Origin: Tricholoma matsutake
Lineage: Eukaryota > Basidiomycota > Agaricomycetes > Agaricales > Tricholomataceae
Assembly: GCA_026075535.2 (NCBI GenBank)
Contig: AP026541.1
Coordinates: 10,788,001 to 10,852,000 of the forward strand
Direction of reading: 5' to 3'
DNA length: 64,000 nt
Shown here in pieces: positions 1-9,486 of the stretch (its first letter is position 1; each line of letters opens with the position of its first letter). The position numbers were made by a program, and so were the translations under genes. A model generated the notes under the pieces. The model searched no databases. It was not told the origin of the DNA and worked only from the letters and a program-made list of their open reading frames with translations.

Positions 1-47
1 GCAAGGGAGGGGGTGGTGGTGGTCACCCAGAGGGGGCTGGTTGTTGC

Positions 48-50
<3 letters not shown>

Positions 51-84
<34 letters not shown>

Positions 85-85
85 G
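51..85. repeat. (TGT)n microsatellite
   Basis: A near-perfect trinucleotide run of about 11 TGT/GTT units, preceded by a short GGT-rich stretch. It produces glutamine- or leucine-rich spurious ORFs on the two strands; there is no sign that it is coding. Confidence 0.9.
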
Positions 86-99
86 ATCATTGTTGATGC

Positions 100-250
100 T
101 GATCAACAAAGTCAGGTGATTGGGCACCCGGCTATCGGTACCCGCAAAACCCATACAACTGCAGGAACAGGTATTGCCTGGGTATGGCAACGTCTGACCC
201 ATACCCATATCCAAGCATACCCATGACCACATTATCATGGTGTTACCCAT
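100..250. repeat. hAT-like subterminal motif cluster (ACCCATA repeats)
   Basis: Several copies of ACCCATA/TGGGTATG lie close together in both orientations. Similar clusters sit at 2,960-3,030, 3,735-3,810 and 45,910-45,960. Short ACCCAT or ACCCG motifs repeated just inside the ends are typical of many hAT elements. No terminal inverted repeat or target duplication could be paired here, so this is read as a degraded element end. Confidence 0.35.
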
Positions 251-1080
251 ATGTTAAGAACTGATCCTAGAGGCCGCTTCGGAATCCGACCGGACACTGC
301 GGATGATGATGGTGGGAGATTGTTGGGTCGATGCGGATTCTGCGGGAGGGGAAACGGAAAGGACTTGGCTTCAGCTTGTAAGAAGCTGTGCCCTTCACCT
401 CGTCTGGTGTCCTAATTTCAAGTTGAAGGTCTGGAGGTAGGAGCGGGGAAGTGTGGGTAAATGTGGGGAGGAGTACGGGGGGACTTAGGTTAAGTTCAGG
501 TGAGACTAGAACTTCAGAGGGAGACTAGAGGATGAGTCGAATGGAGTTCAGACTCTTAGAGGACAGAGGTTGGAGTAGAAGGAGGTTTAGATTGGCAGAG
601 TAAAGTCGAGTCTATGTCAATATACGGACTGAGGAGTACAAGGCAAAACTAACTAAGCTTAAATACTGTAGTCCGGAATAATGTGGAACAGGAATGAAGA
701 CTGCGGCAGTGTCTCAACTGCGTATCTAGCGGGAGCCGCACAGGAATCCATAGTTGAATTTGCAATAGAGATGGCAGCCCTGGGAAGGCAGCCATGGATG
801 CTGTACAAGGCGGCCTGGTGCACAGCAGTGTGGGCAGTGCAAGGCGGCTGGGAACAAAAATGGAAAGCGTAGACAAAAGTCAGGTTCGAGGTGCAGAAAA
901 GGATTGGACGGATGTGGGTTCTGATTGGGCGAGGAACGGTTCTTGACACATACCTGTGTCATGCCTTACAAGCATAGCTAACAAGTATTGCAAGTTTCAT
1001 TAAGTACTGTGCAGATCATAGTAGTTTAGCATAGCATAATATACATCATCTCATATCTAATCAATTCAAGCACAGTGGCA
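251..1080. other. no recognisable gene; CpG-containing spacer
   Basis: This stretch keeps CpG dinucleotides, unlike its right-hand neighbours. Short overlapping ORFs exist on both strands (for example 681-872 plus and 659-949 minus), but none has a recognisable motif and they overlap each other. Nothing supportable was found. Confidence 0.4.
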
Positions 1081-1089
1081 TGATTGGCC

Positions 1090-2620
1090 ACAGCTGGGGC
1101 ATTTAACTGTGGGTGCATGATTAGGGTCCAAGAAATCTTCTCTGAGTTTGAAAGGGTCATCATTCCATGAAATGAGGTATTTGACTATGGTCAGGTTCAA
1201 AAACTCAGTGCTCCATCCTCCCTAATCACAAATCCTTTGAAGGGACCATTGATGGTGGGAAGCAAAGTATTGGCAACCACCACATCAGAAGGAATGGGTC
1301 TCATATGGGTAGTGGTCCATGTTGATATCCAGGAGGTTGTTTCAGAAAAATTTCAAGAACTACTCTGAGGTCTGCAACTGACAAACCATTGGTGCATTTT
1401 TGTCAAGATCTGCAACCCAATCACTAGACCACTTTTGTCAAAAGAGATAGCCTTTATCAATTCCACTGACTTTCAGCCATTCTGCCAATCCATGGATGGG
1501 GCAGAGGTGTGCCTCCTCCTCTGGCTGCAGATGCAAATAGAATGGCTTGATGTCTGTCACAGGGTTTGACAGGTGATGCAACCAGACAGATTAAACCTTG
1601 ACTTATGACCAAACTGGTGTGTCTTCTGGAAGGGCAGCATGAGCTTGATCTTTGTGTCCAAGATAAATTCAATGTGGTGCATCTGAATCTTCAGTACTTC
1701 ATAGAAGTGCAGCAAGCACAAGAACAAGAGGGCATAAGCAGCTCCCAACATCCAGCAAACTTGGCCACCACCCCAAGTGTGAACATCCTTTCTCTTGTTC
1801 TGGTGGTAGTACCTGACAGGCTTGATATCCCAACATTTAGACTGGTGGTTGAAATCATAGATCTTCTTCAGGATGTCCTGTAGGAGAAAGGGCTGTGAGC
1901 ATTGTTAGGGGCAAACAAAAAATTGGGAATCCCAAAGTACAGGAGTGATGGCCCTGGTTTGAGTCTCCCCTGCACAAACTTTCCTCCACCAGCTGACCAT
2001 GTAACTGGACACTGTATCAGAGACAGAGGAATTGCCAATCATGGCACTCATGGCCTCACTCTGATGCCAAGGCAGTGTTTCCAGTCCATGGAGGTATTCA
2101 AATGCATATGTCATTGCTGCTCACATCTTCTGAGCATGGGCATAGGTCATGCAAACAACACTGTATGGCTTCTTGCTTCCATCAAGACAGATTTCATTGC
2201 AGCTGCCTGGATATGGTAAGCTGATAACCAATTTGGGACAGAGGTTTCACCTACCTGTCCATAATCCAAGCTGTGATGAAGAGAGGCAAATTTGCATGGG
2301 GCATCACACTGAAGAATGCTTCACCTTCTTTGATGAGCTTTTTCCCAATGAGAAAATTGGTGCACTTGGCCATTTGGCTAGCAGGTGATGGGTTGAAAAT
2401 GCTGCAGTTAAAAGATACATTGTAAAATATGTGAACCTCCAGTGTTTGCCATTGGTTCCTTCAGTAACCCCTTTTGATTCTTTACTGTCTCTTGTAATTC
2501 TGAAAACCCACTGCTTCACCCACCTCTTCATCATTGTAGGCATCATCACCTCTCAGATGTGTAGAGCTGTCAATGTCAGTGCCACCATGCAAATCAAGAG
2601 TGTCCTGTTCTGCCTCATAG
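1090..2620 (-). pseudogene. basidiomycete tyrosine recombinase (DNA breaking-rejoining type), decayed
   Basis: Read on the minus strand from about 2,620 down. The N-terminal core-binding part is at 2,300-2,120 and 2,114-1,905 (ending near MTYAFEYLHG and SVSDTVSSYM). The middle is at 1,883-1,557 and contains a YYHQNKRKDVHTWGGGQ stretch and a CLLHFYEVLKIQMHHIEF core. The C-terminal part at 1,390-1,090 has an HSF-x-x-GG segment, where the family has the second catalytic Arg of the R-H-R triad, and a TIVKYLISW segment that fits the nucleophilic Tyr region, followed by a CPSCGQSC cysteine motif. These recombinases are abundant, transposon-like genes in Agaricomycetes. The copy is broken by frameshifts and stops, many at Arg/Trp positions (TGA). 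Family assignment is from remembered conservation, not a search. Confidence 0.6.
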
Positions 2621-2640
2621 TCATCCACAATCTGCATTAA

Positions 2641-3800
2641 GGACTAACATGGATATGGCTTATCTGGTTACATAACTGGATAATACTGTATTACAAATCT
2701 GGATCAGATATGGACAGATCAGTATGGGTATCCAGATATACCATGGTTGCTGGCAACTCAATATGCATCATCACCACTGCCAGCTCATCACCACACACCA
2801 TGCACCACACCTTCATTGACGCTGCTGCCACCACTGCCCTCCCTCCTCCCTCCTCACACCTCTACCACCACCACCACTCTGTCAACACCCATCACCACCA
2901 CTTCCATGCCAATTACAATGCTGCAAGAGCCACAAATGGCTGCTTCACTCATAGGGAATGCCAGGGGTAACCCATGGGTAAAATTTTTCATACCCAGGGG
3001 TTTCTGCAGGTTACCCATAGTTATTCACAGGTTTGACAAGAATATATATTATAATAAATAAATTACACTAAATTAATATATAGAAACCCCCCCTCTCATG
3101 TTTGGAGCAAAGGCCTGTAGTCATTGAGAACAAAACAAGATACACTAATCAATATATATAGAAAACCCCTCCTCTTGCATTTGGAGTGAGGGTGTCTGTA
3201 GTCATTGAGAACAAAACAAGAACCCCCCCACTTGTGTTTGCAGTGAGGGAGGGGGTGGTGGTGTGTTGTCTCATTGTCCTATCTTGTTGTCTCATTGTCC
3301 TGTCTTGTTGTCTCATTGTCCTGTTGTCTCATCTTGTGGTTGTCCCATTGGTTTCTGTCTCATTGTCCTGTTGTTCCATCTTGCCCACCCCACAAGCAGC
3401 TGCTCATGGCAGTGGTTATCTTGTGGGCATGGGGCAGGTGCTAGCTACTTGGAGGGCTTAAGGGGGTTATTAGCATGATGTAGTGGGGATACTGGGGGTG
3501 CATACCCATCTGCCATCATTGTCATGTTCTCCCCTTGTTGTTGCTGTGGCCCCCATTTATACTGAGGGGTTTGTGGTGTCTGTTGTTGCCCAGAATAGAA
3601 TCAGAAAACCCTCTACTCATGGTTGGAGTGAGGGAGGGAGTGGTGGTACTCATAGCCACCTGTTGTCATCTAGAACAGAAGCAGAAAACCTTCCAGGGTA
3701 AAGCACAGGTGCAGGTCAACCTGTGGTAAATAGGTGGCAGGTTTGATGGGTATGGGTATGGTTGCCGAAATGCTGTACCTGTGGCACACCATACCCACTT
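2641..3800. mobile_element. mosaic of non-autonomous hAT-like element remnants
   Basis: A His/Pro-codon-rich stretch (2,755-2,945) resembles those at 20,240-20,390, 22,450-22,600, 41,640-41,770 and 46,210-46,320. It is followed by ACCCAT motifs (2,960-3,030), two diverged C-rich/G-rich hairpin units (3,085-3,120 and 3,165-3,200) and a GCAGCTGCTC palindrome near 3,390. These are the same building blocks as in the intact composite elements further right, here scrambled and diverged. No ORF in the stretch looks genuine. Confidence 0.45.
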
Positions 3801-4047
3801 TGGCACTGTCACAGTTATTGATTGACGTTTAAAGGTTTATATTTACACTAGGTCAATACATGGAGGCCAGCACTGAAAACAACAAATAGCTTTGTCAGAT
3901 ATTCCATGGTTCGATCATGACTACAACAACAATTTCAAACATGAGACTTTTTCATGGTTCATCTTTTTCTCTTACTTCTCACTCAAAGCTCATAGTATTT
4001 CCTGACTGTAGTTCTGTTTATCAACTATCAAACTTTGTTCCTCATGA

Positions 4048-4775
4048 ATGACACAAGGACATGAACAGCTCTTTGGAATGTCAACACCCATTACACAACC
4101 AGAAGATCTACAAGGACAGACCAAACCTGAACCAAGCCAAACACAAAGAAATAATGAGCCAGAAAGAAATGAGGTTGGTGAAATAAACAAAGGTACCTCT
4201 GATAGACCAACTACAGCCAATCAAGAGGGAAGAACTGGAGTTGAGAGACCACTCATAGAATCAATACACTCTCCACTGACAGAGGAGTCTGGGAACATGA
4301 GTTGGCAACATTCAATGTTGCAACAATGGCAAGCCTGGAACAAGCTGTCGAACATACAGACAAGGGAAAGAAACAAAAACACAAAGCCTATGAGAGATTG
4401 TATGAGTCATTGAGGATGCTGAAGGAATTTCAGAGGACCAAAAGCAGGATGCTGTTGACCAATACATTGACCTGCTCAGGATGCATGACAGGCAATGTGT
4501 TGAGCAAAGTGGTGCAAAAGTTACAAGACCTGAAAGGAATGATGAGAGATGTAAAGGACAAGATGAGCAAGCTGGACAGAGACAAGAAGATGGAGAAGGC
4601 CACAAATAAAGGCAGTCAAATGGTTGGATTGAAGAGACCTTTGGATGATTACTTAAACAGCTCCAAAAGTAAAGGAGATGAGATGATGATGAAGAAGACT
4701 CAGCATCAGATTGGAGTGACAAGGAAGATAAGCAACAAGGACTGTCAAATAAGATGGGAGAACTCTAGTGTTTGA
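4048..4775 (+). CDS. unrecognised hydrophilic protein, two overlapping frames
   Basis: Two overlapping ORFs, 4,048-4,413 and 4,302-4,775, are both hydrophilic and Lys/Glu/Gln-rich. The second contains a likely coiled coil (around the SKVVQKLQDLKGMMRDVKDK segment) and a Lys-rich tail. The change of frame near 4,300-4,410 suggests either one frameshift in a single gene of roughly 230 residues or an unseen intron. It is embedded between diverged composite-element modules, and a MITE begins at its 3' end. No domain is recognised and no function is proposed. Confidence 0.3.
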
Positions 4776-4908
4776 AAGTCCAGTTGCATAAACAAAAAAA
4801 AACTGGCAACTGAACCAGACCCAACCACAGTCCAGTCTATGTCGCAGCTTCTGCACCAGCGGTTGTGGACCAGTCTGGTTGCCAGTTGCATGGGTTTTCA
4901 AATAATTA
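4768..4908. mobile_element. palindromic MITE, copy 1
   Basis: A roughly 140-bp palindrome starting TAGTGTTTGAA and ending TTTTCAAATA, with GTTGCAT/ATGCAACTGG arms and a Gln/Leu-like CAACTG repeat inside. A second copy with the same start and a related end lies at 8,131-8,270. A TAG terminus fits the hAT superfamily, but target duplications could not be fixed. Confidence 0.45.
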
Positions 4909-4980
4909 TAGACTGGTCTTTTACATAGTATACAAATCAGTATGTACATTACAGTACATATATAAAATGTAATACACCCC

Positions 4981-5680
4981 ATGAGTAGTGACTTGTGGGG
5001 CTGGGACAGGTCATTCCCTCATTGTTCACCTCCTGCTGTCCCTCGTCATTCAACTGCCCACCGTCCCTTGTTGTTTACCTCCCCACTGTCCCTCATCATC
5101 CCCCTCCCTGCCATTCATCATTTCCTCTCCATGTCATCTCCCTGCTGTCTTCCTACCAGCCTCATCATTCCATCTCCCCACTGTCTCCCCATCACTCCCT
5201 CATCTTCCAGTACCTCCTGGTTACCCTGCAAGCAGTGGCTTGCAGTGGTGGTGGTTGGTACTGAAAGTTAAAGCCACCTTTAGTTAGCAAGGTTGGCAGT
5301 GTTGGGCATCCTCACTGTCCCCATTGCCCCCTGCATTGTCCAGATACACTAGCACCCACAGTCCACCCTATGGGCAGCTGCTTGTAGGGCTGGAGGCTGA
5401 TGTTGGGTCATTGTCATTGTCATGGCAGTGGTGCTGCCTTAGGGGGTTGTCAGTGATGTGGCATAGGTAGGTTGGTTAGCAGGGACTTGCCAGGTGCATC
5501 ATTTGGTTGTGCTTGGGCCCTAGCACCATCTTGGTCAGTTGCACAAAATGGAAAGAAAAAAGAAAGCTTACTTATGGCCCAGGAGACACTCGTGTCCACT
5601 CCCATCATTGTTCATCATCCCTCTCACTCTCCCTGTGCTCATCCTTGTTGTCCTTGTGCTTGGTGTCCATGGGTCATTGT
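4981..5680. repeat. low-complexity C/T-rich stretch with diverged palindromic minisatellite units
   Basis: A long CCTC/TCATC-rich run (4,990-5,220) is followed by units with a GCAGTGGCTTGC or GGCAGCTGCTTG core near 5,228 and 5,372. These match, at lower identity, the GAGCAGTTGCTC minisatellite of the intact composite elements at 21,530 and 40,290. All ORFs here are compositional artefacts. Confidence 0.4.
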
Positions 5681-5689
5681 TGTTGTCGG

Positions 5690-5856
5690 CAGTGTTGGTG
5701 TTGGTGTTGGTGTTGGTGTTAGTGTTGGTGTTAGTGTTGGTGTTGGTGTTGGTGTTGGTGTTGGTGTTAGTGTTGGTGTTGGTGTTGGTGTTGGTGTTGG
5801 TGTTAGTGTTGGTGTTGGTGTTGGTGTTGGTGTTGGTGTTAGTGTTGGTGTTGGTG
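5690..5856. repeat. (TTGGTG)n hexanucleotide repeat
   Basis: About 27 tandem copies of TTGGTG with scattered TTAGTG variants. It gives Gly/Val or Val/Leu artefact ORFs on the plus strand. It lies inside the degraded composite element of 3,050-6,450. Confidence 0.9.
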
Positions 5857-6029
5857 TGGTCAGTGTTGTTGTTGGGCAGTGCTAATGCTGGGTGCTGGTG
5901 CTGGTGTCACTGGTGTTGGTGTTGGTCCATTAGCCCCCATCCACCCAGCAAGCAGTAGCTTGCAGGGCTGGAGGTGGGTGCCTAGGTCAGTGGTAGCACA
6001 GTTGGGGTGGGGCATGGGTGCATTCATGT

Positions 6030-6360
6030 TGGCCCCCATTGTCAACAATAGTTATATTCTAAAAAATGAAGAATTAGAGTGAGTTAGTCAATAAAAATAA
6101 GAAACGAGATAAGAAAATACTTGCCTGGGGCCCAAATGGCATGTATCATTGTTTGGGCCCATGTTACACACAAGGTAGCTTGGGTGCTGTAACCCCCATT
6201 GTCAACCATAGTTAGAGTCTAAAAAATGATGAATAAGATTTAGTTAGTTGACAAAAACAAGAAACACACTGAGAAATTACTTACCTGGGGCCCAAACAAC
6301 ATTATCATCGATAACATTGTTTGGGCCTGCATTGTGCATGAGGTAACTTGTTTGCTGCCA
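6030..6360 (-). repeat. tandem exon-intron-like unit, two diverged copies
   Basis: Two units with about 160-bp spacing, read on the minus strand. Each has a TTGGGCCCC(A/G)G block followed by a GTAAGT-like donor, a T-rich tract, a CTAACTAA branch-site-like motif and a TTTTTTAG acceptor, then a block ending in CAATGGGGG. GGGCCCAAA palindromes lie at 6,128-6,160 and 6,290-6,328. Same family as 20,500-20,790, 22,040-22,450 and 41,040-41,640, but more diverged. Confidence 0.55.
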
Positions 6361-7084
6361 GTGACAATGTTAGTGGATGTTTGTGGGTGGAATTACATTC
6401 CATGGGCATGGGGATTGATGGAGTATAGTGGTGGTGGCAGAGTGTTGTTGTGGGGTTCAGTAGTAGCAAGAACAGTATGTGTGTCAAATAACACATCAAT
6501 TATGCACTGTTTACATATATTTACTCTGGGCGCCTGGATGTCACCTTCCTTCATGAGAGTGTGTGTCAAGCACCACAAACCATTAGGTGCTCATAAATAT
6601 GTAGTAAATTATACTTATGTTACCTATCTTACTTGCCAATGGTTGGAATTCTATTTGTTAGGAAATAATATAAGGAGGAGTGGAAGTGACAATTGTGATG
6701 GTTTTAAGGCTATAACTAATGTTCCAATGAGTCAAATTTCACAAGCCATGCAGTTATATGATTCCTCAAGAGCATATAATTTAATTCAGAGTGAAAATTT
6801 TAAGTTGTTATTTTGCCATTTGTGAGCTTAATACATATCAGAAAATAGTTTGGATGCTTTGAAATGAACCATATGGTGTATCACTATGTTCTGGAGTAAG
6901 TAGTTAAGTCCTTTATGTGATGTTGAAGGGTTGTGGCCAGATATACTGCTAAACTGCATTGATTTGAGCACTTGATCAACTCGAGTTCTCTCATTATGAT
7001 TTGCTTTGACAATGTTTTATGAATTGAATACTGAATACTCTATGTAAAAATCAAATTCAAGTTGTAATATATTAACACAACACT
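6361..7084. other. unassigned sequence, AT-rich ORF and possible LTR
   Basis: An ORF on the plus strand (6,334-6,825) begins inside repeat sequence and ends in an AT-rich stretch; no domain is recognised. On the minus strand, GGGGGAG at about 7,085-7,091 is followed by TGTTGTG, which would fit a polypurine tract abutting a copia-type LTR extending toward 6,825. No partner LTR was found, so this is only a suggestion. Confidence 0.2.
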
Positions 7085-7091
7085 CCCCCAC

Positions 7092-8130
7092 ATGTCCAAG
7101 CAGTCTTTTGGCATTGCCAACAGTGGAGGAGGCCTCGGGGCATTGTTTTCAACTTGCTCATTGCATCGATCACTGTCCAGCAATTGCCAGAACAAGTGAT
7201 CAACACCTTGATGGATGTGTTGTTAGTTGTTCTGTGCCTCTAGCCTAAGAGAAACAACAAAAACAACAAATGCAAGTTATGGGTGCAAAGGGTCTCAGTG
7301 ACACCACATTTTAGTAAATTGCAAACAAAGATATTGAAGTGGAATGGATATTAAAGTCTGCTCAGCATAGACTGCGATGTGCGGCGATGTTCCTAGCAAT
7401 AAATCTCTACCACTGGTGGTGAGGAGAGAGAGGTGAAGGGCTTTTTAGTTTCTAACTATGAGAGGGGAATTTAATTGTTGTATTCTTCTCTGACCATCTA
7501 CTATGAACAGCGGGGGTTTTCATACTATAAATCCTGAATACCTAATATATACTATGAATCGCAATATAATCAAAGTTAATAAAAGAAACCTGTGTTTAAG
7601 GCTAGCCTGCTGTTTTATTATATTGAAGGAGGGACTAGACTGGAAGAAGTGGAATGCGGTCGCAGGACCCTAGATAACATAGATAAGACTAAAGTAAATC
7701 TGAAATGAAGGCCTGTCAACAGTCAGCACCATACCCGAAGGCAGTGTGCAAACTTTTTGCTGTATCAAAAATATTGCCGAAGTCACTATGTCACAGAATG
7801 TCACAGAATGTCACTGAAGTAATTGAAACATTGCAGAAGGGTCACAGGATGCTAGGGGTATATTGCAGAATATTGCAGTGTGCTGGATGAAAGGAAGGAA
7901 CAATGGTTGGCAGGCTAAAACATAAAAAATAGGCAGATCCATGCCCAGGGCTGTACAAGGCATATCAGCGTGTACTGTGTACACTCTCCTTCTGCCAGCA
8001 CACTTCCCCCAACCATGAGAACCATCCCGTCTCTCTCCTCTCTCACCAATGACCATTATTTCTACCATGTCCCCCTCAATGTAACCAGCCACTTCAACCA
8101 CTGCCAAACCCCTTCAACCACACCAAACTA
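7092..8130. other. no recognisable gene
   Basis: Only short, motif-free ORFs. Local features are a direct repeat of GTCACAGAAT near 7,790-7,812 and several ATATTGCAG repeats near 7,857-7,880. The stretch 7,365-7,700 keeps some CpG and has a GGAGGGACTAGACTGG segment. Nothing further supported. Confidence 0.3.
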
Positions 8131-8270
8131 GTGTTTGAAGGTCTGGTTCATGCAACTGGAAAAAAACTGAAACCAAACTGAGCTGAACTGCAGTTTGGTC
8201 ATTTTGTGGTTGTGGTTGCCCTCATTTTCTCAGCTTATCGGTTGCAGTTGCATTGATTTGAATACTTATT
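8131..8270. mobile_element. palindromic MITE, copy 2
   Basis: Starts CTAGTGTTTGAA like the copy at 4,768, has the same GCAACTG-rich arms, and ends near TTTGAATACTTA. The two copies share ends but differ in the middle, as expected for old copies of one MITE family. Confidence 0.4.
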
Positions 8271-8387
8271 GAAAGTCGATTAAAACTGGTTCTAACCAGT
8301 TGTAACTGACCTTGGTCTGCCTACTATACTAGATGTAATTTAATTATAATCAAATATAACAATAACTAAAATAGAATCTACTGGGAT

Positions 8388-9026
8388 GTGCCCAAGAAAA
8401 ATAACACAAGAAGCAAGGGTTTATATACTGTGAGGCTGCACACAGACCATTTGGTTGTGCTTGTGCAACCAAAAAAAAAGTGGCACCACTTTCAGATATC
8501 CTTCACACACCAAACAATCAATCATCCACCTTCCACATCCACCACCACTACACACTACGCATCCTACTATCACCATGGCTACAAACAAACTAACATGGCA
8601 GGCCTAGATGATGCTAGTTGTGTCATCTGGGCCTTAGGTATGTTGATTCCTTGTTTTTCAATTCACTAACTATTTTATCATTGATTTTAGGTTCTTACCT
8701 TTTGATAATGAGACCATGGTGACAAATGGCAACATGGCTGGCCCAAATGATGCCAGTCATGTTGTTTGCACCCCGTGTATGTTTTTTTATCATTCAGACA
8801 TTGTTTTTTAACTAACTAAATATTTTGTTGTTGTTTTTAGGTTCTTACCTCTTGCCAAGGTGGTAAGGCAAGCAATGCAAACAATGCAAACAATGCCAGA
8901 TGACAAGGGCGGTGGACAACGATGCCAAGACCAACAAATGACAATGAGGGACACCAACACCAGAAGACCCCAGCAAACAACAATGATGCCAGCAGATGAC
9001 GCCAATGCCCATGCCCATGCCAACAT
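8388..9026 (+). pseudogene. composite-element ORF with two intron-like units, cut by LTR
   Basis: The plus strand encodes a Thr/His/Pro-rich stretch (8,520-8,580) and then two repeats of an (N)MAG-x-(D/N)DAS-containing block (8,600 and 8,730). Each block is followed by an intron-like stretch ending in TTTTAG before GTTCTTACCT (8,690 and 8,840). The last block (8,860-9,026) is Gln/Met-rich and hydrophilic and is truncated by the LTR starting at 9,027. Layout matches the exon-intron-like tandem units elsewhere in the window. No known function. Confidence 0.3.
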
Positions 9027-9445
9027 TATAAGGGCAACCTCACTCAGCCTCTCGCAAAGGGAAATCTGAAGTTAAAATTATACTACATAGTACAGGGATT
9101 GGAGGCGCACCTAGAAAAGGAAAATCCAAAGAGAAAACTCTAAGGACCCCTTTGCCAATGCCCAGTATATGTGAAGACTGCAAAAATCAAATAATAGTCT
9201 AAAAATAGAAAAGGCAGAGATAGGCAGATCAAGGCCACCAAGTGACATCATACAAAGGGGTAGATGTCAGAAGGGGTGCTCTGCCTCTAAATATAAAACT
9301 GTCAACATGCACAAGGGAAAATTAGTAATAAAATAAGGAAAAATTATAGAAAATGAACATTAGAAGGAAATGAAGTGAGGAAAAATATAGGACAAATGTA
9401 AAAAATGGGAGAAGCACACAGGGCACCCCCCCTAGTCCCTTTACA
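9027..9445 (-). repeat. 3' LTR of gypsy element A1
   Basis: About 419 bp, closely similar to the LTRs at 32,724-33,158 and 37,172-37,603. On the minus strand it starts TGTAAAGGG and ends CCTTATA. A CTATATTTAG-like TATA box is conserved (around 9,285). A purine tract, AGAGAGGGGGTGA, lies immediately upstream on the minus strand (9,446-9,460). The flanking 5 bp are AACAT; the partner is not in the window because the element's 5' part is missing. Confidence 0.85.
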
Positions 9446-9486
9446 TCACCCCCTCTCTAAGATGCATCGCCCTGATGCATTTGAAA

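Noticed and set aside
2710..3061. His-rich and Pro/Thr-rich ORFs
   Set aside because: The same CCACCA-rich stretch recurs in non-coding modules at 20,240, 22,450, 41,640 and 46,210 and in opposite orientations; composition artefact of a repeat.
195..3810. One large transposon bounded by ACCCATACCC motifs
   Set aside because: The motifs occur in both orientations at several places and no matching ends or duplications could be paired; a mosaic is the safer reading.
5539..5958. Long plus-strand ORF rich in Val/Leu or Gly/Val
   Set aside because: Entirely produced by the TTGGTG hexanucleotide repeat, with all three frames open; not a gene.
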